Assembly: GCA_013697635.1 (NCBI GenBank)
Contig: JACCWM010000099.1
Location: 1-64,000, forward strand
DNA length: 64,000 nucleotides
Source of the DNA: Lujinxingiaceae bacterium
GTDB taxonomy: Bacteria; Myxococcota_A; Bradymonadia; Bradymonadales; Bradymonadaceae
Reading direction: 5' to 3'
Made by a program: the position numbers and the translations under genes. Shown in pieces: positions 29,379 to 36,833 of this stretch. A model generated the notes under the pieces. The model was not told where the DNA came from. It did no database searches and was given only the letters and a program-made list of their open reading frames with translations. Each line of letters begins with the position of its first letter. Within the stretch, counting starts at the first letter, position 1.

Positions 29379-30197
29379 TTAGTTGGCGCTGAAGGTCACG
29401 TTGTAGTTGACCTTGTGAACCGAGCCGCTGAGCGAGCCGGAGGCGCCGGCAGCGTTGAGCTTGCCGTTGACCTGCACGGTGTTTCCACCGCGCTCGCCGG
29501 TTGCGCGCAGATCGCCCTTATCAGAGACCGTACCGCTGACCGGGACGATGAAGGCCGAGCCTTCACGCTTGCCACGGAACTCACCAGAGACCTTGAAGTC
29601 CGGGCGAACGTTGAGGCGAAGCTCGGCGCCCTGGAAGCCGCCACCAGAGATGGCGCGATCGTTGAGCGTACCGGTCTTGGCAGGAACAGCCTTCTTGACG
29701 ACGGGCTTCTTGGTTTCACCGGCTTCGGCAACAGCCTCGACAACAGCGGCCTCTTCGCCCTCGGGTGCGACCTGAGCCTCGCCAAGCTTCTCGGCGAAGT
29801 CCTTGTTGCAGCGCTCCATACGGGTTTCGACGGCCATCTTGACCGTTTCACGACTGGTGAGCGTCTCTTGGGCCTTGGCAAAGCTCGCTTCGTCGAAGCC
29901 GTAGCGCGGGTAGATCTCGTTCTTGATCTCGCGAGCACGAGCCGGGTCGTCGATGTGGGCATTGACGCAGGTCACCTCGAAGGCGGCCTTGATGTAGTTG
30001 TCCTCGTTGACAGCAGCTTCTTCCGCAGCAGGCTCCTCTTCGACAGCAACAGGCTCCTCCTCGGCCGGTTGCTCCTCGGGGGCGACCTCTTCGGCGGTGG
30101 TCGTGGGCTCTTGGGCTGCCTCTTCCTTCTTACACGCAGGAAACACCAAGCCAGCTGCGATCAGGGCGATGCACAATGTTTTTAAGGTACGCTTCAT
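29379..30197 (-). CDS. Glutamate-rich lipoprotein
   Basis: 272 residues. A lipoprotein signal (LCIALIAAGLVFPAC, Cys near residue 22) is followed by KKEE, then a low-complexity stretch with repeated EEP units (about 25-60) that probably spans the periplasm or the cell wall. The folded parts are a short helical Cys-containing domain (about 64-125, CVNAHIDD, MERCNKDF) and a C-terminal beta domain (about 180-272, GGFQGAELRLNVRPDFKVSG, TGERGGNTVQVNGKL). It has a good GGAGGAG ribosome site and a strong terminator. It shares the acidic-repeat style of the neighbouring zinc-ribbon protein, which hints at related envelope roles. No family is known to me. Confidence 0.7.
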   Translation of the reverse strand: MKRTLKTLCIALIAAGLVFPACKKEEAAQEPTTTAEEVAPEEQPAEEEPVAVEEEPAAEEAAVNEDNYIKAAFEVTCVNAHIDDPARAREIKNEIYPRYGFDEASFAKAQETLTSRETVKMAVETRMERCNKDFAEKLGEAQVAPEGEEAAVVEAVAEAGETKKPVVKKAVPAKTGTLNDRAISGGGFQGAELRLNVRPDFKVSGEFRGKREGSAFIVPVSGTVSDKGDLRATGERGGNTVQVNGKLNAAGASGSLSGSVHKVNYNVTFSAN

Positions 30198-30553
30198 GGA
30201 TTTCTCCTCCAACTTAATTGGCAAATACTACGGGTGTCGTCGCTACAAGCCGCTGCCTGGCGACACGATTTGGATTGGAACCTCTTATCAAGACCACTAT
30301 CTGCTTCAAAGAAGCGGACATGCTTTACCATGGTGACAATCAATAGCAATGATGTCATTGGGCCGGATAGTACGTCCGTACGATTTCGTCTGTCAATGCA
30401 ACGATAGCAACTCGGCCCAAAGCGGCCAAAACCTCCCAGATGAGCATTGCACAGAACGACGAGGAATTGTCAACCTCAGCCACGACTTAGAGCATCAGCG
30501 CGACTCCAAAGAACGGTCAACACGGTTGCGCCGGATTATTTGATCGGCTAAGT
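30198..30553. other. Divergent intergenic region, no gene seen
   Basis: About 355 bases, lower in G+C than the coding regions. One small palindromic element, GTACGTCCGTAC near 30370-30382, may be an operator. No coding frame with convincing start or composition was found. Confidence 0.4.
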
Positions 30554-30578
30554 GTATTGCAGTCCTTAGACTGCATAC
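30554..30578 (+). promoter_or_regulatory. Near-perfect dyad operator upstream of the oxidoreductase-polyferredoxin pair
   Basis: GTATTGCAGTC, loop CTTA, GACTGCATAC. The arms are complementary over GTAT-GCAGTC except for one extra T. It lies 53 bases before the start codon, a normal position for a repressor site. No T-run follows, so a terminator is unlikely. Confidence 0.4.
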
Positions 30579-30630
30579 ACGAGGCTTCGGGCTCGTCGCA
30601 CGACCAAATTTTGACGTGAGAAAGTTGCTC

Positions 30631-31911
30631 ATGCACTACGTTATCGTGGGAAATGGCGTCGCGGGCACGACGGCGGCGCTAGCGATTCGCAAACGCCATA
30701 AACCAAAGCACGCCAAGATAACTCTGATCGGCGACGAGTCCGATTATTTCTTCTCGCGCACGGCCTTGATGTACGCCTACATGGATCGTCTCACGCGCCA
30801 GGATCTCGAACCCTTCGAGCGAAAGGTCTATGCGCGCCAGGCGATCGATTTGGTGCGCGAGCGCGTCGTCGACATCGATGCGGCCTCGCAGACTCTGGCC
30901 CTGGGCTCGGGCAAGAGTTTGAGCTACGACAAGTTGCTGCTCGCCACGGGGGCCAAACCGCGCATGATGCCTTTCCAGGGTGTCGAGAAGGTCAAAGAGG
31001 GCATCGTGCACTTTGTGAGCATCCAGGATCTCGACGAATGCGAGCGCCTGACCTGGTCGACCAATCAGGCGACCGTGATCGGTGGAGGACTGATCGGCGT
31101 GGAGTTGGCCGAGTGTTTCCACCACCACAAGCTCGACGTCACGTTTTTGGTACGCGAGCCCTATTTCTGGCCGATGGCACTTGGCGAGGAGGAAGGCTCG
31201 CTCGTAAGCGAACATATTCGCGCTCGGGGTGTCGATCTTCGCCACGATGAACAACTCGAATTCATGGAGGCGGACGCCCAGGGGCGTATCGCCTCGATTA
31301 GCACCAATCAAGGCAACAAGCTGGCCTGCCAGATGCTCGCCGTTTGCATCGGCGTTGGCGCCGATACGGCCTGGCTCAAACAGGCGACGAGCGCGCCGCG
31401 CATCGAGCGCGGCATTTGTGTCAACCGGGCCTTCGAGACCAGCCTGGCCAACGTCTATGCGGCCGGCGACTGCGCCGAGATCGACATGGGCTCGGCCGGC
31501 CATCGCATCGAAACCATCTGGTACTCCGCCAAACTTCACGGCGAGCTGGCGGCCAAGAGTATGATGGGCGATACGATCACCTACGAGCCGCCGATCTTCT
31601 ACAACAGCTCAAAGTTCTTTGAGATTGAGTTCACGACGGTTGGAGAGGTGATCAATGTGCCCGAAGGCACGCACGCGCTCTACCGCAAGGCACCTGGAAA
31701 GTTCATCACCCAGCGTATTGCTTTCGATGCGCAGCGCGTATTGGGCTTCAACATGCTCGGCTCGCGCTGGGATCATACGGTCTTGATGCGCTGGATTGCC
31801 GAGCGTCGCGACATTGACTACGTGCGAGAACATCTTCACGAGGCTCAGTTCGACGTTGAATTCGGTCGCGCGAAGCTTCACCAAATGGAAGAAAAGGAGG
31901 TGGTGTCATGA
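30631..31911 (+). CDS. FAD-dependent pyridine nucleotide-disulfide oxidoreductase
   Basis: 426 residues. It begins with the FAD-binding fold MHYVIVGNGVAGTTAALAI, has LLLATGAKPRM, a second nucleotide-binding fold (ATVIGGGLIGVELAECF, about 150) and the FAD-closing motif VYAAGDCAEIDMG (about 285). It thus fits the NirB-N / ferredoxin-reductase type of two-dinucleotide-binding flavoproteins. The start at 30631 places the fold at residue 3; a GTG 15 bases upstream is possible. The stop codon overlaps the start of the following NapH-like gene, so both proteins are made together. It is likely to pass electrons between NAD(P)H and the membrane iron-sulfur protein. Confidence 0.83.
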   Translation: MHYVIVGNGVAGTTAALAIRKRHKPKHAKITLIGDESDYFFSRTALMYAYMDRLTRQDLEPFERKVYARQAIDLVRERVVDIDAASQTLALGSGKSLSYDKLLLATGAKPRMMPFQGVEKVKEGIVHFVSIQDLDECERLTWSTNQATVIGGGLIGVELAECFHHHKLDVTFLVREPYFWPMALGEEEGSLVSEHIRARGVDLRHDEQLEFMEADAQGRIASISTNQGNKLACQMLAVCIGVGADTAWLKQATSAPRIERGICVNRAFETSLANVYAAGDCAEIDMGSAGHRIETIWYSAKLHGELAAKSMMGDTITYEPPIFYNSSKFFEIEFTTVGEVINVPEGTHALYRKAPGKFITQRIAFDAQRVLGFNMLGSRWDHTVLMRWIAERRDIDYVREHLHEAQFDVEFGRAKLHQMEEKEVVS

Positions 31912-33020
31912 GGCAAAAGGGCACAGTCGGCTGGCTCAAGCACGACGTAACCAACCGCGGTGTTACGGCCTGGCTGCTCTTTGGCGCGCTTTTAGGATTC
32001 TATTTGATCCTCTACTATGGCGGCCGCGAGATTGCCGGCTGGCATGTGCCCGACGTGCTCGAGTCTGCGGCGCGCCTGGTGCACCTGCCGAGCAAGTGGA
32101 CGCTCTACGGCTTGATCTACACGCTCGCCGTGACGGGCGGCGGTATCTACGTCATTCAAAAATACCGCCACAACCGCTATCAGATCATCCGAACGCTGGT
32201 GGTCATCTTCGTGCAGGCGACCTTTGCCTTCTCGCTGCCCTGGATCCTGGCGATTTTCGAGCAGCCCGAATACTACTTCAGCTATCTGTGGCCCCTGAAG
32301 ATCGACTATTTCTACCCTTCGAACATCCTGGCGATGCCGCTGCCCTTCGTCCTCTACAGCCTGCTCGGCTCGCTGTTGATGGTGCCACTGCTCGGCATCT
32401 TTTACGGCAAGCGCTGGTATTGCTCATGGGTTTGCGGCTGCGGCGGCCTGGCCAACACCGCCGGGGAGCCCTTTCGGCATCTGACGAGCAAGACGAGCGC
32501 CTCGTGGCGCTTCGAGAAGTGGAGCATCCACATCACGCTCGGGCTGTGCCTGTTTACCACCGCGCTGGTCGTGGCCTCGTTTGGCGTGGGCGATCGCTAT
32601 CCGCAGTTCACCCAGGCGGCGGTGAGCGTGCAGTCGGTCTACGGATTTGTCGTGATGAGCATCCTCTCGGGCATCATCGGTGTGGCGCTCTACCCGATCG
32701 GCGGAACCCGTGTCTGGTGTCGAAACTTTTGTCCGATGGCGGCCATGCTCGGCCTGATCCAGAAGTTCGGTCGCTACCGAATCCGGGTCAAAGACGACAT
32801 GTGCATCTCGTGTGGCATGTGCACCAAGTACTGTGAGATGGGCATCGACGTTCGCGCCTACGCCCAGAAAAACCAGGACTTTGTGCGCGCAAGCTGCGTC
32901 GGCTGCGGTCTGTGCGCGGAGGTTTGCCCGCGTGGCGTGCTGCGCCTCGAGAACCGCTGGCACAAGGATCCACAAGAGCTGACGATGGCCACGCTGTTGA
33001 ACGAAGCCTACAAAGGCTGA
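31908..33020 (+). CDS. NapH/CcoG-like polyferredoxin membrane protein
   Basis: 370 residues. About five to six membrane helices (VTAWLLFGALLGFYLILYY, TLYGLIYTLAVTGGGIYVI, VLYSLLGSLLMVPLLGIF, ITLGLCLFTTALVVASF, VVMSILSGIIGVAL). Cytoplasmic loops carry cysteine motifs KRWYCSWVCGCGG and TRVWCRNFCPMAAM, as in NapH and related quinol dehydrogenases, followed by two ferredoxin motifs CISCGMCTKYCEM and CVGCGLCAEVCPRG. These should bind two 4Fe-4S clusters. The ATG overlaps the preceding oxidoreductase stop (ATGA), so the proteins probably form a membrane electron-transfer unit. A nitrate reductase, cytochrome oxidase or nos operon is not next to it. Confidence 0.85.
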   Translation: MRQKGTVGWLKHDVTNRGVTAWLLFGALLGFYLILYYGGREIAGWHVPDVLESAARLVHLPSKWTLYGLIYTLAVTGGGIYVIQKYRHNRYQIIRTLVVIFVQATFAFSLPWILAIFEQPEYYFSYLWPLKIDYFYPSNILAMPLPFVLYSLLGSLLMVPLLGIFYGKRWYCSWVCGCGGLANTAGEPFRHLTSKTSASWRFEKWSIHITLGLCLFTTALVVASFGVGDRYPQFTQAAVSVQSVYGFVVMSILSGIIGVALYPIGGTRVWCRNFCPMAAMLGLIQKFGRYRIRVKDDMCISCGMCTKYCEMGIDVRAYAQKNQDFVRASCVGCGLCAEVCPRGVLRLENRWHKDPQELTMATLLNEAYKG

Positions 33021-33028
33021 TTCCTCCC

Positions 33029-33069
33029 AAAAATCACCCCGGCCAAGGCTCTGCCTTGGCCGGGGTGAT
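33029..33069 (-). terminator. Rho-independent terminator with a 17-base perfect stem
   Basis: ATCACCCCGGCCAAGGC, loop TCT, and its exact complement (33033-33049, 33053-33069), followed on the minus strand by TTTTGGGAGG. It would end transcripts coming from the thioesterase side. On the plus strand it lies just past the NapH-like gene and may stop it too, but without a T-run. Confidence 0.85.
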
Positions 33070-33094
33070 CAGTGGCTGGCCGAGCGAGGCGCAC

Positions 33095-33309
33095 TTACTC
33101 AGCAGCGGCGGCAGCGGCGGCCACCCAGCCAATCGAGGAAGGCTCTCTGGCGATGGGCAGCTGCGTCAGCGCGGTGGCCGATGCGGCCACTGTTGTCGAT
33201 GCTACGACGGCCTCGATGTTTTTTTAAATGCATCGATCGCATACGTCGTCTTCGTGCCATAAATCTTGGGCTGCGGGAAGAGTTTATCCTTCAGCTGGCT
33301 TGTTTCCAC
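33095..33309 (-). pseudogene. Possible small protein gene broken at a homopolymer
   Basis: On the minus strand a GTG at 33309 opens a frame reading METSQLKDKLFPQPKIYGTK..., which runs TTYAIDAFKK and is then broken at an A7 run (33225-33219). A shift by one base continues as NIEAVVASTTVAASATA to a stop at 33095-33097. The end lies 26 bases before a perfect terminator on the same strand. If one A was lost in sequencing, a 72-residue protein results; if real, it is a pseudogene or uses -1 slippage on A-AAA-AAA. The start overlaps the end of the thioesterase gene. An alternative open frame (MARRRRMRSM...) with very basic content is less convincing. No family is recognised. Confidence 0.35.
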
Positions 33310-33686
33310 TGCTGAGGCAGGGGATGAGGGCGCCCATTGGCTCCGATGCAAACGGCGACGATTTCTGCCAGAGCGAGCACTTGTTGATCGTTCTTTCGCA
33401 CCAGATCTTGGCCAAAAGTCAGACTGGTGGTGCCTGCGCGCTCGATCCAAAGGCGAACATACAGCTCGTCAAACAGGCGAGCGGGCTCAAAATAGTCCAC
33501 GGCAGCTCGGCGCACGACGAAGGCCAGCCCGGCCTCACTCAAGGCATCAAGGCCGAGTTCTTTGAAGGCCATCCAGCGCGCGTGCTCGAAGTACTGCAAG
33601 TAAACGGCGTGGTTGACGTGGTTGAAGGCGTCGAGCTCGTAGCCGCGCACGGTGATTTCGATTTGAAACGGTGAGTTCTTGTTCAC
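33291..33686 (-). CDS. Acyl-CoA thioesterase, 4HBT hot-dog fold
   Basis: 131 residues from a GTG at 33686, giving VNKNSPFQIEITVRGYEL. The active-site signature ELDAFNHVNHAVYLQYFEHAR (Asp near residue 20 and the HVNHAVYL helix) matches the YbgC/FadM-type 4-hydroxybenzoyl-CoA thioesterase family. The length is standard for a single hot-dog domain. The frame is open further upstream with unlike composition, so the GTG start is preferred; there is no strong ribosome site. It hydrolyses acyl-CoA, possibly connecting with fatty-acid metabolism. It is divergent from yacG and overlaps the possible broken gene downstream. Confidence 0.85.
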   Translation of the reverse strand: MNKNSPFQIEITVRGYELDAFNHVNHAVYLQYFEHARWMAFKELGLDALSEAGLAFVVRRAAVDYFEPARLFDELYVRLWIERAGTTSLTFGQDLVRKNDQQVLALAEIVAVCIGANGRPHPLPQQWKQAS

Positions 33687-33796
33687 GCTGGAAACCCTGG
33701 GGATATGGCTGATAAGAAGGATGCAGTCGGGCAATGCGCTGCATAGGGCGGGATGATGTCCTGCCTTTCGATTACCATCAAATGGACGGCAAAACG

Positions 33797-34012
33797 ATGG
33801 CAACTTCAGCCAAAAAAACCAAGTGCCCCATGTGCAAGAATAGCGCCCTGGGGCGAGCGCAGAATCGCGCGTATCCGTTTTGTTCGCCGCGCTGCCAGAT
33901 GCTCGATCTGGGTGCCTGGTTCGATGAATCCTACCGGGTTCCCGAGCGTGGGGGCGGCAACGGCAGGTCTTCGTCGAGTGAGGGACAAGAGCCCGGAGAG
34001 GGCGAGCATTGA
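33797..34012 (+). CDS. yacG: DNA gyrase inhibitor YacG-type zinc protein
   Basis: 71 residues. It has KCPMCKNSALGR and FCSPRCQMLDLGAWFDESYR, the four-cysteine zinc finger (CxxC, CxxxC) and the W-containing tail of the YacG family. In E. coli YacG binds GyrB and inhibits gyrase. The tail after residue 55 is a low-complexity Gly/Ser/Glu stretch of unknown use. GGACGG lies about 7 bases upstream of the ATG at 33797; an in-frame ATG at 33782 is possible. It is divergent from the thioesterase gene. Confidence 0.88.
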   Translation: MATSAKKTKCPMCKNSALGRAQNRAYPFCSPRCQMLDLGAWFDESYRVPERGGGNGRSSSSEGQEPGEGEH

Positions 34013-34017
34013 CGCGC

Positions 34018-34875
34018 CTAACGGATCTCGGCGGGCAGCTCGCGCTGCAGGCTGGCGCTGATTTCGAGCTTGGAGTCGCGTGAGATCTGAATGTTGCGAA
34101 TCCAACGCTGGTGATTGGGGTGGGTGATCTCGATAAAATATTTCCCGGTCACGAGGCTGAGCGGCTCTGCTATGGGAGCGATCATGCTGATCGGATCGGT
34201 GGGCCCGTGCGGTGCGTCGAGCTCGCGCACCACGATGCGGATGGTTGCTTGCTGTGGCTCGACGCGAAGCTGCAAGCTGCCATAAAAGGTCTCCATGCTC
34301 AGCGACGCCTCGATCTCCAATGGCTCACCGGCAACAAGTGTGATCGTCTGTGAGTGTGACCGATAATCGGGCGAGGAGACTTCCAGCAGGTACTGACCCG
34401 GAGCAAATTCGACCTTTTCCAGGTCCTTGGCGCGCGAAACGATGTAGCCATCGATACGAATGATCGCGCCATCTGCGGGCAAGGCACGCACGGAGAGCGT
34501 GGGCCAGACGGCCTGGGCCTTGCACTCGCGGATACCCAGGTGGGCCTCGTTGATCACGTCCTGCTCGTTACCCTGGGCGATGTAGGCCCGGTACAAAACG
34601 GTGGCCCGAGCGCACTCGCGCTTTTGTTTGAACACCTCGGCCAGGTTGAAATGGGCCAGCGGATAGCGTTCCCCAGCAATGCGGATCACGTTTTCGTAGT
34701 GGGGAATGGCCCGGGTCAGCGCTCCGGCCGAGGCCAGACGGTTTCCCTGGACGAACTCCCGATAGGGGTCAAGCGCTTCGGGCGTCTGGTCCTGCGCCCA
34801 GGCCAGCGATGTGGGAAGGGAGAAGCAAACCAGAAAAAGAAGTGTGCACCACACCCCTTGCAACAACTTACGCAT
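34018..34875 (-). CDS. Secreted TPR/PEGA-domain protein
   Basis: 285 residues. A signal peptide (LLQGVWCTLLFLVCFSLP, cut near AWA/QDQ) precedes two or three tetratricopeptide-like helices (about 40-115: EFVQGNRLASAGALTRAIPHY, PLAHFNLAEVFKQKRECARA) with a Cys pair. Two beta repeats of the PEGA type follow (about 128-190, LPADGAIIRIDGYIVSR and APGQYLLEVSSPDYR, and about 200-280 with GSLQLRVEPQQATI and GKYFIEITHPNHQ). PEGA domains are common in Myxococcota surface proteins. The stop lies only 5 bases from the convergent yacG end, and no terminator is visible. The start codon is the ATG at 34875. Confidence 0.8.
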   Translation of the reverse strand: MRKLLQGVWCTLLFLVCFSLPTSLAWAQDQTPEALDPYREFVQGNRLASAGALTRAIPHYENVIRIAGERYPLAHFNLAEVFKQKRECARATVLYRAYIAQGNEQDVINEAHLGIRECKAQAVWPTLSVRALPADGAIIRIDGYIVSRAKDLEKVEFAPGQYLLEVSSPDYRSHSQTITLVAGEPLEIEASLSMETFYGSLQLRVEPQQATIRIVVRELDAPHGPTDPISMIAPIAEPLSLVTGKYFIEITHPNHQRWIRNIQISRDSKLEISASLQRELPAEIR

Positions 34876-35029
34876 CAAAAACCACCATTAAAAGCATTTC
34901 CAAGAGGCCTTTTAATCGCAGCAACTATAGCGCAGCGGGTGAGCACAATCCAGTACCTATGCGGCCGACCCTTTTTAGGGGGCCGGACGCATGGTTTGGA
35001 AACCGTCTTTGATCGCGCATGTTGCAAAC

Positions 35030-35182
35030 TCAGACAGCGGTTCGTCGTCCCTGAATCAGATTGACGACCACGGCGATGATCGCGAGCACGAGCAGCAAGT
35101 GAATGAAGCCACCGACGGTGAAACTGGTGACGAGGCCAAGTACCCAGAGTACCAATAGAATAACTGCGATTGTCCAGAGCAT
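35030..35182 (-). CDS. Lmo0937-family mini membrane protein
   Basis: A 50-residue gene starting MLWTIAVILLVLWVLGL. It has two membrane helices (about 3-20 and 26-45) separated by TSFTVGGFIH and ends NLIQGRRTAV. This layout (LWxIAVILxxLWxLG, then VGGxIHxLLVxAxI) matches the Lmo0937 family of tiny two-helix proteins. Function is unknown; many are induced by envelope or osmotic stress. The start has a perfect GGAGG ribosome site. It is on its own between the PEGA gene and the VKOR-DsbA gene. Confidence 0.85.
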   Translation of the reverse strand: MLWTIAVILLVLWVLGLVTSFTVGGFIHLLLVLAIIAVVVNLIQGRRTAV

Positions 35183-35382
35183 AACTTTACCTCCTCTCTG
35201 GTTATTGAGTCTGTCTCATCGGCCGATGCCGACGCTGCACAATGCGCGTCTCATCTATGGAGCCGGCAAGGGAACTACGTTTGTGGTGTCATCATGAATC
35301 TGTTTGCTCTTCCCCCACAACGATTCATCCACAAAATTAAGCACATAGCCCCTTTGAGCAACGCTTCACCGTGTTGTTGGGT

Positions 35383-36567
35383 TCAGCGCGCGGCCAGCTC
35401 GGCGCGAATTCTACTTTCGAGCTCGCCGTAGGCCATGGCGCCGGCCACGCGCCGGCCGTTGAGAAAGAAGGTGGGCGTGCCACGAATCTCGAGCGTGGAG
35501 CCGGCGAGCACGTCGGCGCGCACAATGCGCGCGGCCAAATCGTCGTCGATGCACTGGGCCAGGGCATCGGCGTCCAGCCCGACCTCGCTGGCGTAGCGCA
35601 AGATATCGGCCTGGGCCAAAGCGGGCGCGCCGGCGAACATGCGATCGTGCAGCTCCCAGAATTTGCCCTGCTGATTGGCGCAGACGCCGGCGCGCGCAGC
35701 GCGCTGGCCGTCCTCCTGGCCAGGCAGCGGGAAGTGGCGAAACTCGATGCGCACCTGATCACCAAACGCCTCGGCGACCTGTTTCAACGTGTTGGCAAGC
35801 TCGCCGCAGTGAGGACAGGGAAAGTTCGAAAACTCCACGAGCACCACCGGCGCCGTGGCCGGGCCCTTGCCCGGCGCGTGAGCCGCCCGGTACGTAGACT
35901 CCGCAAAGACTTGTTCATGGGCCGCTTGTTTCTTGGCTTGCCTGGCCAGCTCGGCGCTCTCGATGCCCAGATCGGCCTTGACCAGATTGACCGCCAGCAG
36001 CAGAGCCGCGCAAAAGACCACGACGAAGGCCAGCGCCGAGCCCGATTTGAAAAGGCCTTTGAATTGGCGAAGCTGCTCGGCGACGACCTTGTGGGGCAAC
36101 TTGCCGTACCACATCGCGCCTGCAGCAAGGCCGATGGCGTTGAGCCCGTACATCACCGTGCAAAACGGGCACAGCGTCTTCAACACGCTCAGGCTAATGA
36201 CGAGCAAGAAGGCCGAATACAGACAGCTCACAAAAAACAGGGTCGTCGTGATGCCGGCCGGGCTCCACGGGACTTCGGGCGCTGCTTGTTTGTCCGAGAC
36301 GGCTTTGGTCGGGATCAGGGTCAAGCAGATGGCACCGGCGTAAAAGGCGATGCCCAACGAGGCGATCGGCACACCAAAAATCGCCGCATACGAGGAATGT
36401 GCAGCCGAACCACAGTTGACGAAACCATCGAGATTGCAAAGGCCGCCGCCGACCTGGTTGCCGACCTGGGCCTGGACATGGAGCACGCTCAGGTACCAGC
36501 CCGTCATGATCCCGCCTAGCGAGGCCAGTGCGACCGCAAATCGAGCCATTACCTTCGTTGTCTGCAT
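35383..36567 (-). CDS. VKOR-DsbA disulfide bond-forming fusion protein
   Basis: 394 residues. The N-terminal vitamin K epoxide reductase domain has membrane helices and the loop cysteines GLCNLDGFVNC (C44, C52) and the quinone-side pair CPFC (133-136). A further membrane helix (about 178-195) leads to a periplasmic thioredoxin-fold DsbA-like domain with CPHC (251-254) and the cis-proline GTPTFFLN (about 363). Such fusions both introduce disulfides and re-oxidise themselves with quinone, replacing DsbA and DsbB. The start at 36567 has AGGAAG upstream. It is divergent from a large cluster of cysteine-rich lipoproteins, which are likely substrates. Confidence 0.92.
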   Translation of the reverse strand: MQTTKVMARFAVALASLGGIMTGWYLSVLHVQAQVGNQVGGGLCNLDGFVNCGSAAHSSYAAIFGVPIASLGIAFYAGAICLTLIPTKAVSDKQAAPEVPWSPAGITTTLFFVSCLYSAFLLVISLSVLKTLCPFCTVMYGLNAIGLAAGAMWYGKLPHKVVAEQLRQFKGLFKSGSALAFVVVFCAALLLAVNLVKADLGIESAELARQAKKQAAHEQVFAESTYRAAHAPGKGPATAPVVLVEFSNFPCPHCGELANTLKQVAEAFGDQVRIEFRHFPLPGQEDGQRAARAGVCANQQGKFWELHDRMFAGAPALAQADILRYASEVGLDADALAQCIDDDLAARIVRADVLAGSTLEIRGTPTFFLNGRRVAGAMAYGELESRIRAELAAR

Positions 36568-36833
36568 GCTTTCTTCCTGAAATAAATCGATGGGGACGCT
36601 TTCCAATCCCTACTAACCCACCACCGGCTCAAAGCATTTCGCCGCGGCATCGACAAGTACGGCAGCCATAGCATGACGTGTTTGCCAGCGTCCATCGCCC
36701 GGGGCCCCGCCGCCTATTTCCGCGCTGCCCCCTGGTGGCGCGTCGAATTGCGTGCAACGTTGCAGTCGCGCCGCGTGCATGGGATTAATAGTGGAAGCAC
36801 TTTGTGTGACTTGCCGCTTTTTAGGATGAAGAG

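Noticed and set aside
33100-33260. Arginine-rich frame beginning MARRRRMRSM on the minus strand
   Set aside because: It is open across the A7 run, but its composition is typical of a shifted frame of GC-rich DNA, and the alternative frames read more like protein.
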